The position numbers and the translations under genes are program-made. A model generated the notes under the pieces. It saw only the letters and a program-made list of their open reading frames with translations. It had not been told where the DNA came from and searched no databases. A stretch of DNA of 64,000 nucleotides from Viola odorata (lineage: Eukaryota > Streptophyta > Magnoliopsida > Malpighiales > Violaceae): positions 24,614,078 through 24,678,077 of the forward strand of contig OY829537.1 in NCBI GenBank assembly GCA_963691705.1, given 5' to 3'. Positions 8,754-22,391 of this stretch are shown piece after piece; position 1 is the first letter of the stretch; every line of letters begins with the position of its first letter.

Positions 8754-10820
8754 TCACCTTTCCCTTCGAAAGGATTCGTCCTCGAATCCATTTCTTCAAA
8801 TCCTTTCTCTGCCATTTGGGTCTTATCTTGTTCACAACTTGTGTACACATACTCATGTCTTTGTTGCACCAAGGTCACCGTCTTCATCTCACCTACATAC
8901 TTAAAAGCACTTGAAAATAAAGGTGAGACACTAAAGGGGCGCAAGTGGGCTTGTTTATCCACAAGTTTATCCAAGGTAAAATCAGTCTCATTATTTGCAT
9001 ATTGATGCACATAATTTCTTAAATTTTCATGTAAAGTGTGGATGGCATCACAAGTCATAGAATGAAAGATATGATAGTTCTCCTTCTCTCTTCGACTTTC
9101 AATAATAAGCTAAGAAAATTGAGCACTACTTGTATTCACAATGCATTTGAAAATACCAAACAATTTCCGCAATAGAAAACATAAATTTTTGTTGGATTTA
9201 AACCAATTAGTTCTCAACAATTTTGGTCCAAAAATTGGTTCTCTCTCATCACACAACACGTTCATGATATTCCAAGGCATGTCACACACAAGTAATTCAT
9301 GTATGCTAAAATTAGAGATGCAAGATTTATCATGTTTGTACAAGAAATGATCATACTTGATGAATTGCAATTGAGGTGTTTTAGCATATGCTTCAAAATT
9401 TTCATTCAAGTATTTATCACGTTCAATTTGACAAGGAACATAATACTCGGTTGGGTATGGAGAACTTACCATGATTTTGCTCCCTTGTGAGCACACTTGT
9501 GGAGTGATTTCGGTTCCAATGTTTCTTAGGGTGGGTAATTCATTTAACACCTTCTTGGGAAGTATTTTTCCAGCTTCTTTGCTACACAAAACAATTGGAA
9601 TGGGTAGAGGAGAAAGGTTAGAAATAACAATAGGTGAAGTTTGTTCACTTTGCACACACTCCACTATCTCAATTTCTTCACTCTCTCTTCGCTCAATTTG
9701 TTCACTCTCAATGGCATGCTTACTGTTTTCATGCCGTGTATTTTTCTCTCCATTTTTCTCGATATTTTCTCGCTCAAGATCACTCTTTTTTATCTCATTT
9801 TTAATGGTATGCTTGCTGTTTTCATACCGTGTCTTTTCCTCAACTCTTTCTCTTTTCTCTCGCTCATTCTCACTCTTTTTTATCTCAATGACACACTCAT
9901 TTTCATTCTTTTTTTTCTCTTGCTTAGGTGGAGGGCCTAAGATAGAAGTGGTTTGGATTGGTGGTTCCTTAGGTAGAGGGTCTAAGATAGAATGATTTTG
10001 TGGTTTAGATGGAGGGTGGGAGGAGATTCGGTTTTGCATCAAGGGAATGGAAGTAGAAGACTCCTTGTTACTTGGACAACAAGGGACGGAGCTACTACTT
10101 TGCTTCATCGAGGATTTTTGATTTTCAATTTCACAAGCAAGGATCATCATGGATTGTAAGCTTGTAATCTCATAGAGTTCAAGCTATCTTCTAATGGTTC
10201 TTTTTAATCCTCTTTCAAACAAAGCCATGATCATGCCCTCCTCTTCTTGAAGATAAGTTTTGGTGAGTAAATCATCAAGCTCTTGATAATATTCTATCAC
10301 CGTGTTGGTTCCTTGTTGAAGGGAGGACAACTCTTCTAACAACTCTCGATAGGATGGTGGCACAAAATATTCTCGCATTATATGTCTCATGTCAGCCCAA
10401 CTTGTCACTGGTTCTTCTCTACTTGCTTTTTCACAACAAATGTAGTACCACCAAGTAACGATTTCATCATCAAAAGTCATTTGAGCAAGTTCAAGTTTTT
10501 GTGCTTCTGAAAAATCATGACATTCGATGGCTTTCACTAGGTGGTATTCCCATATGATAAATTCAGCCGGATTGGATGTTCCACTAAAGGTGGGAAGTGG
10601 AACTTGGAAAGGATCAAAGTTGGTGCAGCTACTAATAGAGGGGCCATAGCCAAGGCCTTGTTCGAAGGGACCTAGGCCATAGCTTAAGTGATGCGGATGT
10701 TGCACTTGATTTTGCATTGTCATTCCGCCACTGTGGGAGAATTGTTCATTTTGGCCGTTTGATGGAGCTCTTGATAGCCTTGATAATAAGAATCAGCTAT
10801 GTCTTCATAGTAATAAGACA
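8754..10820 (-). pseudogene. Gag-derived long ORF of gypsy-type element
   Basis: From an upstream ATG at 10820 (MSYYYEDIADSYYQ) a one-base shift near 10730 leads into the frame starting at 10723. This frame holds a Retrotrans_gag-like domain (FDDEIVTWWYY, MRHIMREYFVP, YYQELDDLL). A TAG at 10184-10186 and another at 9110-9112 interrupt a single frame that otherwise continues to just before the polypurine tract and ends in the element-typical phrase DSRTNPFEGKGDD. The middle is a lysine/glutamate-rich region of about 130 residues, then a folded-looking segment (LLVCDMPWNIMNVL). No zinc knuckle is seen. CAG to TAG mutation could explain both stops. Confidence 0.65.
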
Positions 10821-12094
10821 TATTTATACCTGCAAAAGGAAACAACTATATATATGTATACATACGTTAGTAAAATAAAAAGTTCACTCGCTCACGTATT
10901 TACACTCGTGTTTAAATCACTCGAAAAATTTGTGCTCACAAAATCTCTCAAGTATTTGTAGGTAGCTTCATAACTTCACAAGTGTTCAAGCTTCAATCTC
11001 AAGCAAAATCACGAAATTTCAATCAAAGAAACAGAGGAAGACGCAAAGAAAGGGGATAAGACACAAAGACACACTTGCTAGAAAGAAAAATGTTACTTGA
11101 CTCGAGATTTGGAAGAGAAATGAAAATTATGTTTAGGACTCCGAGAATTTGACTCTAAGACTTGGAAACACAAAGATAAAAGACTCTAGAGGCAAAAGAA
11201 TGACTCCAGATGAAACAAGACTCAAGAATACACTTGCTGAAATTTACTTGATTCTCACTGTGAATAGTGACTCCGAATTTGTGTTTTGTATTTTCATGGA
11301 CAAGTGTTTAAGACTCAAGACTTTGTGGACACAAATAAGAAAAGATTTAGAGGTTGTAAGTCAGAAGGGTAGAGTGTATTCTGTTTTTAGAGACTTACAC
11401 ACTTTTTTTTTTTTTTTTTGACCAAGGGTAGGTGAAAGAAGACTTTTGTTGTTCTTACTTGTTACCTTTCATGACTCAAGACTTTTGTGAGGATGGAGCT
11501 CTTATTCAATTCGTCAATGAAAATGGAGATATTGTAGGACTTTTGTGACTCAAGACTTTGCCTTGTGTATCCAAGGAAGACTTCTGATACAAACACCTTG
11601 GGATACACGAAAATGACTGGAAAGAAGATTAAAAATGACCTTGATTCGTCTTTAGAATGGTGAAGACGAAAATGACTCAAGAATGATGAAGAACACAACA
11701 AGAACAACAAGCTGTCTGATGGAGTTGTTCTTTGACAGACCTTCGGCTATTGACTCTTATCCATAGGAAACGTTGGCTAAAAATTTAGAACTTTTACAGG
11801 GACACTCCAAAGATGTAGATCTATAACTTTCATTCAGGACAGAAAATCAAATTCCGGCTGGAACTCTCTTGAAAAATACCAAGAACTCAGAAAACAACGT
11901 TTCGCGGTTGATTCTGCGCACTGTTTTGTTTTGAATAAAAAGTATATGATTTACTCAGAATTTGGAGACGACTAAATAACGACAAATGTTACACACAAGT
12001 TTAAGTTGACTGACACAAAAATTCAGAAGTTTCTGAGTGAAGAAACTGACATAAACGGAAAAGAAAACAGACGAACAACTCAAGAACAGCTAGA
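10821..12094 (-). other. Long 5' leader of gypsy-type element
   Basis: Between the primer-binding site and gag lie about 1.27 kb with no open gene. It contains ACTCAAGACTTTTGTG-like repeats (about 11475-11560) and a T tract at 11403-11420. The part next to the primer-binding site (about 11810-12060) resembles the leader of the truncated element at 28.6-31.2 kb. Confidence 0.5.
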
Positions 12095-12106
12095 GCTCCG
12101 CTACCA
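12095..12106 (-). other. Primer-binding site
   Basis: The minus strand reads TGGTAGCGGAGC two bases after the LTR end. It differs at two places from the TGGTATCAGAGC complement of the initiator-methionine tRNA end used by most plant LTR elements. Confidence 0.7.
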
Positions 12107-12108
12107 CT

Positions 12109-12825
12109 TGATACGCTCCGGCTCGTTTTTAATTGAACCGTAGAGTATGGAGCTCTTGTTGGAGGATCTAGTCCGAGAGTTGTCACACACAAGCTGATGA
12201 ATAACGACACAAACAATGGAAATGACTCGGATATGCGCAGCGGATTTAGATGGAAGAATTAAGAATGAACACAATGATGAAATGGATTGAATTTACCGTG
12301 GATGTTTATGGTTGGATGGATGGACGAATTGAATAAGATGATGATAATTGTAACAACACACTTGAAAGCTTGTAGATTCAGTAGCAAGAACAGTAGGCAA
12401 ATGATTCGAAAGATACACACTCAATCGATTACAGTAATAAACTCCCAGGAGGGATTAGAGAGGAGTAAACTCAACTCAAGCTAATCCTTCCAAGGAATGG
12501 GAATGAGTTTAGGAGAGAAGAGGAGGATAAATCACTCAACAAATTCTCTCAATGTCTAAACTAATAAAAATAAGCAAGAAACTAGCTATTTATATTATTA
12601 CACAAAATGGGCAATATTCCCTTAATGAGCTCTTCCTTCCTTCTAATATGGACGAAATTTCCTTTTCATTTTGATGGGCTTCCAAGCCCATTTGAAGGGT
12701 AAGAAGTAGCCTAGAACGTGTCTTCAAAATTAGGTAAGTTCAGGTTCTTTCGGGCCTCATGGGCGTAGCCCGGCTTGAATGGAAACGTGTGGTCTTCAGT
12801 TTCAAAGGTAGGTGTGATCGTATCA
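12109..12825 (-). repeat. LTR family A (5' LTR)
   Basis: 717 bp, minus strand TGATACGATCACACC to CGGAGCGTATCA. It has a TATAAATAGCTAG box (about 12579-12592) and the phrase TAGATCCTCCA near its 3' end. LTR B shares the box, the terminal motifs and this phrase but not the rest. Confidence 0.75.
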
Positions 12826-13122
12826 AACTGTCATTTTATGCGGATCCCATCCTAACCCCGTCTCACTACGCATCAAGTCTTTCCACAATTTATAATCCTT
12901 TTTTAGAGCATCCCATTTGCTCTTAAGTTGTTTTTGCTCGTAACACATTCCAGTTTTAGTTCGGAACTCATTCGTGATAAAGTCTCGCCCCTGTTTGTTG
13001 AAATAAGTGTGTGGCCTTGACATTTTTTCAATAGCAACAATGCACACATCACAAAATGTGTGCACTGTACTCTTGTGTCAAATAGCCTTGGGTGGTCTAC
13101 TACCAGTTCCTTGACTTGTCAT
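12826..13122 (-). pseudogene. Myb/SANT-like gene, 5' exon, with early stop
   Basis: From an ATG at 13122-13120 the minus strand encodes a start (MTSQGTGSRPPKAI), a TGA at 13080-13078 where the family has its first domain tryptophan, and then a recognisable Myb_DNA-bind_3-like domain (FCDVCIVAIEKM, LKSKWDALKKDYKLWKDL, ETGLGWDP). It ends at TV by the insertion of LTR A. The next residues (VGADDAWW) are at 4939 on the other strand, so the two parts are halves of one gene. The TGG to TGA change and the split make it a pseudogene. Confidence 0.8.
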
Positions 13123-13139
13123 CTACAACAAAGACAGTA

Positions 13140-14334
13140 GCAAAAATGATGGCATTTCAGCAGCCCAAACGGACACCATTTCATCATCAAAACGAACACC
13201 ATATTGATCGCAAAAAGAGCACGAAAATGGCAGCAACATGAGTGCAAGATTGACAGCTAAATGAGCAAAAAGTGACAGCAAAATGGGCATGGTTTTGGCA
13301 GCAGCAGAAGCATACACAAGCCTTTAGGCAACAAAAATGAACACTAAATGAACAATGATTCATCAACGAATTGACAGCAACACAAACACCAATTCGGCAG
13401 CATATAGACACACATTTTGACAGCAAGATTGACATGGATTCAACAACCAAATTGACATTATTTTGGCAACAAAAGGCAAGCTAGCATTCATCAACCATAA
13501 CAGCCCTAATTGAACACAAAAATTGGCCACAAATTAGCTACGAAACAGTTCTAACATTAGCTATAAACAAAGAACCAAATCATGCAAACTAAATTCTCAA
13601 GCTCACGCTAAATTAATTAAGAATTTAAGTTATAAAATTGCTACATAATTCAACTTAAATATGGAAACAAATACATAATTTTCCCCTCTCCTCGTCGTTG
13701 GCACAAAGCCAATTCGCAATTTAGAGAGGGGAAGAGCACGAAATAATGATGGCATTTCAATAGCCCAAACGAACACCATTTCATCATCAAAATGAACACC
13801 ATATTGATCGCAAAAAGAGCACGAAAATGGCAGCAACATGAGTGCAAGATTGACAGCTAAATGAGCAAAAAGTAACAGCAAAATGGGCATGGTTTTGGTA
13901 GCAGCAGAAGCATACACAAGCCTTTCGGCAACGAAAATAAACGCTAAATGAACAATGATTCATCAACGAATTGACAGCAACACAAACACCAATTCGGCAG
14001 CATATAGACACATTTTGACAGCAAAATTGACATGGATTCAACAACCAAATTGACATTATTTCGACAACAAAAGGCAAGTTAGCATTCATCAACCATAACA
14101 GCCCTAATTGAACACAAAAATTGGCCACAAATTAGCTACGAAACAGTTCTAACATTAGCTATAAACAAAGAACTAAATCATACAAACTAAATTCTCAAGC
14201 TCACGCTAAATTAATTAAGAATTTAAGTTATAAAATTGCTACATAATTCAACCTAAATATGGAAACAAATACATGATTTTCCCCTCTCCTCATCGTTGGC
14301 ACAAAGCCAATTCGCGATTTAGAGAGGGGAAGAG
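13140..14334. repeat. Tandem duplication, two units of about 600 bp
   Basis: Sequence at 13140-13735 recurs at 13740-14334 with an offset of exactly 600 bases at first and 598 after a two-base deletion (CACACATTTT versus CACATTTT). Units end in a CCCCTCTCCTC...GAGAGGGG inverted pair. It lies just upstream of the Myb/SANT-like 5' exon. Cysteine-rich minus-strand frames inside it are not supported as genes. Confidence 0.85.
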
Positions 14335-14982
14335 TGGCCGGAGCCTCGCTGGTGCTCTCGAACAAAATTGAAATTGGAACCAAAAATTGAAGACGAAAAC
14401 AAGAAAGGGAAGGAGAATTACTTCGGGCTTGCTTGATTCTTGGACACTTGATGGAATTTGGGAGACAATTCGGCGTCACGGTGGTGCTTTGGAGATCAAG
14501 ATGGGGATGGTGTTGTTGGGGGTGAAGTCAAGGAGAAGAAGGGAGGTGTTGGTACAGGGAGAGGATGCAGTTGAGGTGCTGTCGGAGGGGATGAGGAAGT
14601 TGAGAGTCAAACCCTAGAAATGTTGAGAAGAAGAAAGAATGAGCATAGGAAGAGTTTTTTACAAAATTATATAGTTGGTCAGATCGTAAATAATAAAGGA
14701 TAGGCTCCATTCCGGAAATGGCAAAAATGCTGGATTGGCCACTGGCCCAAATGGCTCCATTCCGGAAATGGAGAAAATGCTGGGTACTGAATCCAACATT
14801 TCCAATATCAGACTCCCACTGGTCATTAACCAAACACCCAAATATCATTTTCATCCTACAAATGCTGGTTTCGGTACCGAAACAAGACTCCCAAACAGCA
14901 CCTAAGAAGAGGAGAGAGTAGCTGCGTGATTTTTCAAGAAAATGAAACTTAAAAGTATCGCTAACCAATAACATGATTGGTT
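14335..14982. other. Intergenic, with a short 50-bp direct repeat
   Basis: No gene is supported. The phrase GGCTCCATTCCGGAAATGG occurs at about 14703 and 14753, and GACTCCCAAACAGC near 14887 resembles the end of GTTTGG-type TIR elements. A possible MITE remnant, without a visible partner end. Confidence 0.3.
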
Positions 14983-16093
14983 GTTTGTAAAAAAAAAAAC
15001 TCTCTCAAATAAAAATTAGAAAACTCTCTCAAAAAATCCTCTCATCTCTTTCTCTTTTCTAGGGTTTTCCCTTGGGCTGCCACCGGCCTCCCCCTTGGCC
15101 GGCGGCAACCCCCCTCTTTTCCTTTTTGCTTTGTTTTCCTCTCTTTTCATTTTCCTTATCTTTATCTTCTTCTTTTTTTATTTTTTCGGCTAAAGCAAGA
15201 GATGTAGCGACGGTTGGCGAGATCAGTGAGCAGTGGCGCTGTGTGATGTGGTCGGAGGCGAAGACAGCTAGGAGAGCAGAGGGTGTTGTGTAGCGCGGTT
15301 GGTTGCGAGATTGACGTGCGTCGATGGTTGCAGCTTGATAACGGTGGTGACGGTGGTGGGTGGCTTGCGAGTGGTTACGAGATTGAGGAGATGGTGCGGT
15401 GTTGGTGACGGTGGTTGGTGCCGCAAAGGATGTGTCGGGATGGCTGCCGATTTGGTAGTTTCGTGGTTGCAGCTTGATAACGGTGGTGGTTGTGTCGCGA
15501 TGGTTGTGTCGGGATGATTGGGAGGCAGTGTGGTGACGGTCGTGGGAGGTCGTCCGAGTGTTTGGTTGTGTCGGTGGCGTGGGTGTGGTGCGTCAGCCGT
15601 GGCGGTGATTGTTGATGGCCGGCCATGATGGATGGGTCCGGCGGTGGTGTGGTCGGCGACGATGAGAGGAGCGTTGAAGCGAGAGGTTGTCGTGATTGGG
15701 GCGGCTGTTGGCGGTTGGTTCAAAGGGCGAGGAAGACTCATCGGAGATGGAGCAGGGGGCGGCGGTGAAGAGAAGTCCTAAGATCTAGGTGGTTTTTAGG
15801 GTTTTGGTGTTGGGCTGCTAGAGAGTGGCTTGGGCTTGGGCTTGGACTTGGGCTTAGGCTTGAGTGAGGCTTGCGTGTTTTTGGTTCAAATTGTTATTTG
15901 GGACCATTTTCGAGTTTTAGTCGCGATATAATACGTGTAGTATGTTCGAGGGGAGTGATGTGTGAGTCGTTGTCTTTGTCGGTTTAGCTAGCTATTTTGG
16001 TCCGTGTCACTTGTACTTGGTTCGTGTTCCCTATGATCATATTTCATGACCCTATTTATATATCTCTGCCTATTAAAAAAAATTATAAAAAAA
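14983..16093 (+). mobile_element. Non-coding LINE-like retroposon with target duplications
   Basis: A 1.1-kb insertion is flanked by AATAACATGATTGGTT at 14967-14982 and 16094-16109. It ends in an A-rich tail (16075-16095). The 5' part is CT-rich and contains TCTAGGGTTTTCCC, as in plant L1 5' regions. The middle is GC-rich with GGTGGTGACGG-type repeats (15300-15700). No endonuclease or RT frame is present, so it must have been mobilised in trans. Confidence 0.65.
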
Positions 16094-16109
16094 AATAACA
16101 TGATTGGTT

Positions 16110-16996
16110 AAATTTTGAAAACTCCCTCATCTGTTACCATCAACACGTAAACGCGTAATCTCTTTAATAATTTCGCGATCCAAATGGACTTGCTTAAATA
16201 ATTACTCTAATTGACCACGTACTCATAATTCTACTAAATTTTGTAATTTTGATGTCTAAACGATGAACCAATTTAAATTTATGAGATTTTAACGGTATAC
16301 GTAAAAATAATAAATAATGTATTTATAAGTCACTACAAAAAAAATAGAACTTAGATCGAGGGGCACTATAATTATCGACGGGATTTCCTTTTGATAATTT
16401 TTTTTTAAATGTTTCTTGTTGATAAAACGCGCGCCTCGGTGGCCGCGTGTTATCGACGAGACCAACCCGTCAATAATCTGCGCGCATAGGTTATCGACAG
16501 GCCAATTTCGTTGATAGCTTCAATTTTCTTTCTCTTTCCTCTAGCTTGTATTTATTATACAAATATATTAACGCATAGTTTAGTTATTTTTAACTAGTAA
16601 TTAATTTTAAATAATATATGAAATTACTAATTCAAAATTACATATTTATATTTAATTGTAAGAGGTATATTTATTTAATTCTATATATATGATTAGGTTT
16701 GAGGTCTAGAGTTTAGGGTATGAGTATAGAGTTTAGGTTCAAGTATGAGTTTTCGAGTTTAGGTATCGAACATAGGTTTAAGTAATTAATTATTTTTAAA
16801 ATAATTAATATACGCAATTATAATTGTAATTAATGGTTGAGTATTAATTTAAGAGGTTTAGATATAGGGTATGAATTTGAAATTTAGGATACTATAGGGT
16901 ATGTATGAGTATTGAGTACGAGTATGAGTGTTTGGAGTTTAATTACTATAATTAATAAATATATATATATATATAATAATGAAATAATTACTAATT

Positions 16997-17039
<43 letters not shown>

Positions 17040-17394
17040 ATAATTATATATAAGGTTTGAGGTTTAAGCATATGATATGGATTATTAAGTGGCAAAGTTC
17101 TTGCCCATATGTACCACAAGTATATATTAATTATTCAAAATTTTATTGCATTTTTTTTATAATGAATTATTAAGTTTTATTTTTTAATCTTTTAGTTTAA
17201 TAAAAAAGTTATATATATTTGTGAAACTTGATATCATAAAAATATTTCATATGTATTAGTTGAAATATTAAAAAGGAAAAATAATTAAGAGTTTCATTTT
17301 AACACTTATATAAAATCGGGAAAGTAGACTTGTTAACTATATTTTTAATAGAAATGGTAATATAAAATGTATAAAAGAAGATATGTAACAGCAT
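16110..17394. other. AT-rich intergenic DNA with CACTA-like end and (TA)n
   Basis: At 16331 CACTACAAAAAAAATAG is followed by ATCGACGGG-type subterminal repeats (about 16376, 16452, 16491, both orientations), the form of a CACTA/En-Spm end. No partner end was found. GAGTTTAGG(T/G)-like repeats occupy 16695-16930, and (TA)n runs lie at 16967-16976 and 17001-17034. No gene is seen. Confidence 0.5.
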
Positions 17395-17530
17395 ATCACC
17401 TTTCGTCTAGTGGCAAAGTGCCTTCTCCTTGTTCCACGAGACAAGGGTTTGAATCCCATGATAAGTAAAAAGAATGTGGAGCACTTAAAAAGGAACCAAA
17501 TTTGTCCCCGTCGATATAAGCGTTAAATCT
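17395..17530 (+). repeat. tRNA-derived SINE fragment
   Basis: CGTCTAGTGGCAAAGTGC resembles a polymerase III A box and GGGTTTGAATCCC (17445-17457) a B box, about 30 bases apart. The arms do not fold into a normal cloverleaf with a clear anticodon stem and no CCA-end acceptor pairs are seen, so a SINE head is more likely than a tRNA gene. Confidence 0.45.
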
Positions 17531-18146
17531 AAAAGTTCAAGATCAGATGAAGACCTTCCCCTATATTACGAGCGAGCGTGGCCGAGAGGCACGAGTGAAT
17601 GTGACCTCGAGATATGTGGGAACGTGGCTGAGAGTCACATACGAGCATAGTCGAAAGGCTAAGCAAGTGTGTATCGGAGGATCGAGGAAGTCTTACGTAC
17701 AAGTGATGTCCGAGGACAATAGAAACCTTGCTCATGAGAAGTACGGGGGAAAAACCTCGCCTTAGTCTTAGGTTCGGCTAAACTTTAAGTGATAGATACG
17801 ACTGGTTTAGATGAGGGATTTATGCAATGCACCGGCCTTGAAAAAGTAAGTCCGTGACACAGTGGGATCAAATTAGATAATAGAGATGAATTTTTAGATT
17901 TTAGAGGTTTCCGTTAAGCCGTAGACAAGATTTGGAGTTCAACGTACGTGGCTGTATCCAAGCGGTTATTTTGTTGCGCCAGACAAAACACAGGACATGC
18001 AAGTGTCGTATGTAGAAAACGACAAGCCGCCCTGCCGTAATGTGCGGTTGTAAATGGTTGTTTTTTCCCCCGTAATGAGGTATAAACCTCGGCCATATCT
18101 GGACCCTCCACGTCGACACTGTTCAACGGCCATACTTTTCTCGGCC

Positions 18147-18183
<37 letters not shown>

Positions 18184-18411
18184 AATTACCTTGACGTAAT
18201 TAAGCTATTCCTGTCAGATTTTTCCCTGTCGAGGTTCTTAAGAATTATCGAAGTAGTATCTTAGATCAAATCAATTATGCCAAAAGAAGTTCGATTCCTT
18301 CATATTACTTGATAAACAAAACTATTTGTCGACTAATTAAATACTAATTAAGGAAGTTATGAGAATTATCCACCTCTATAAATTAATGTTTGTGTGAATT
18401 AGCAAAGCAAA
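17531..18411. other. Upstream region of endoglucanase gene
   Basis: No gene is supported. A (TA)n tract at 18147-18169 followed by a T tract lies 240 bases before the start. CTATAAATT at 18376-18384 is a possible TATA box but lies only about 30 bases before the ATG, which would leave almost no leader. Confidence 0.4.
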
Positions 18412-20855
<2,444 letters not shown>

Positions 20856-21423
20856 CCACTGCCACCACCACACTCCATTCCAGTTGCAGACTTAGGTCTA
20901 GTGATAGTGTCAAGCACACCAGCTCGCAAACTGTACAAACACTTCACAATAATGACAAGCGATGCATTGTGTTGTGTTCAATAAACCCTATTTAGTGTCA
21001 TGCGGATTTCCTCAAACTGGAAACACTTCCATGAACATATTCCAATCGGCAAAGAATCCTAAGCTTTAGGATTATGAAAATACAGCACCACTGCGAATTC
21101 ACGACAGACAAAACGTCGAACAGCTTGCATACGTTCCCCTAGCGAAGAATACAGAACAATACAACCACTTCCAATTCCACACAGCTATAATCAATGGTTC
21201 CTACTCTAAAAAAACATTGCAGATCCAAGAAATTCAAGGGCTAAATTACCAGTTTTGAAATTTAATTGTAAGGAAAAGGAATGAGAACAGACATTAAAGA
21301 CAATTGCTGAAATCACAATTCATTAACAAACTCTGTAAGCATTTTTTTGGTTACAGATCTAGATCTATCATCACTACTAAAGCTTCTAAAGGAAATTTAC
21401 GAGATACAAGGGAGTAGAATCGA
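20856..21423. other. Intergenic between convergent genes
   Basis: Holds the 3' ends of the endoglucanase gene (plus) and of histone H4 (minus). The two genes are convergent and about 570 bases apart. No other gene is seen. Confidence 0.6.
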
Positions 21424-21741
<318 letters not shown>

Positions 21742-21779
21742 TCAAAAAAGCTTTATGAATTTCTTTTGTGTTTTTAGCT

Positions 21780-22350
21780 AATTGGATTGATTCGAGCGAT
21801 GGCGATAGCAATCAGTTGTGGTACTTATAGGCAGGGAGGTTTTTGAATTTTCAGAGAGGCCTTGGTTTTTAGTTTGTGTTTCTTTTCTGACCGTCGGATT
21901 GGATTTTAATCGACGGTGAAACATATCAATCCGTCGTGATTGTGACGTACTAACGGTTACGATTGAAAAAGAAATAAAGTGGTAAGGGGCACGGATCGCC
22001 AGCATGGAAGTCCGGATGGGCGCTTGGTTGTGACTTGTATGTGCTTCTGTGCAGACCGTTGGATTGATTCTCATCAACGGTAGAAAAATATATACCTGCG
22101 GATGAAATCATAGAGTTTGTGTTTCTTTCCAAACCGTTGGATTGGATTCTTACGGACGGTGGAACATATCTATCCTTGCGAATAGGCTGAGCCTGAACAA
22201 CCGTCGATGTGATGTATATGAACGCTTGGAAATTAAAATGAAGTGGAAGTGGGAAGGGGCACGGATCGCCAGCGTGGAATTCTGGATGGGCGCTCACTCG
22301 GTTGTGACTTGCGAGTTTGTTATATGCTAACCGTTGGATTGAGTATCATC
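21780..22350 (-). promoter_or_regulatory. Histone H4 promoter with tandemly duplicated upstream module
   Basis: The minus strand has TATAAG at 21824-21829. Further up, GGGGCACGGATCGCCAGC with the following GGATGGGCGCT occurs twice (about 21985 and 22256). Its GATCCG core recalls the octamer (CGCGGATC) of plant histone promoters. Around each copy are CCGT(T/C)GGATTG...ATCAACGG inverted pairs (about 21892, 22049, 22133, 22331). A TGACGT element is at about 21940. S-phase control is inferred from these motifs. Confidence 0.6.
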
Positions 22351-22391
22351 AACGGTAAAGAAATGACACCCAACAATAACTATCTCAAGTA

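Larger units (their letters stand above)
8754..12825 (-). mobile_element. Non-autonomous gypsy-type LTR element (gag only)
   Basis: On the minus strand this shows a 5' LTR (12825-12109), a primer-binding site, a long untranslated leader, one gag-derived frame, and a polypurine tract directly before LTR copy 3. No protease, RT, RNase H or integrase is present, so it resembles gag-only non-autonomous elements. The two LTRs belong to different families (A at the 5' end, B at the 3' end) and share only the ends and the TATAAATAGCTAG core. The 5' LTR is inserted in the Myb/SANT-like exon with target duplication CAGTT (AACTG at 12826-12830). Confidence 0.75.

Noticed and set aside
9471..9995. Plus-strand Phe/Ser-rich frame opposite gag
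   Set aside because: It is the antisense shadow of the lysine/glutamate-rich gag extension.
13187..14128. Cysteine-rich minus-strand frames
   Set aside because: They arise twice only because of the 600-bp duplication. No signal peptide pattern, start context or splice support.
15268..15741. Long Pro/Thr/His-rich minus-strand frame
   Set aside because: Composition follows from GGTGGTGACGG repeats inside a non-coding retroposon.
17395..17475. Functional tRNA gene
   Set aside because: Box A and box B are present but no proper cloverleaf or acceptor stem could be drawn.
18376..18384. TATA box of the endoglucanase gene as certain
   Set aside because: Only about 30 bases from the ATG, too close for a normal leader. 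Left as a possibility only.
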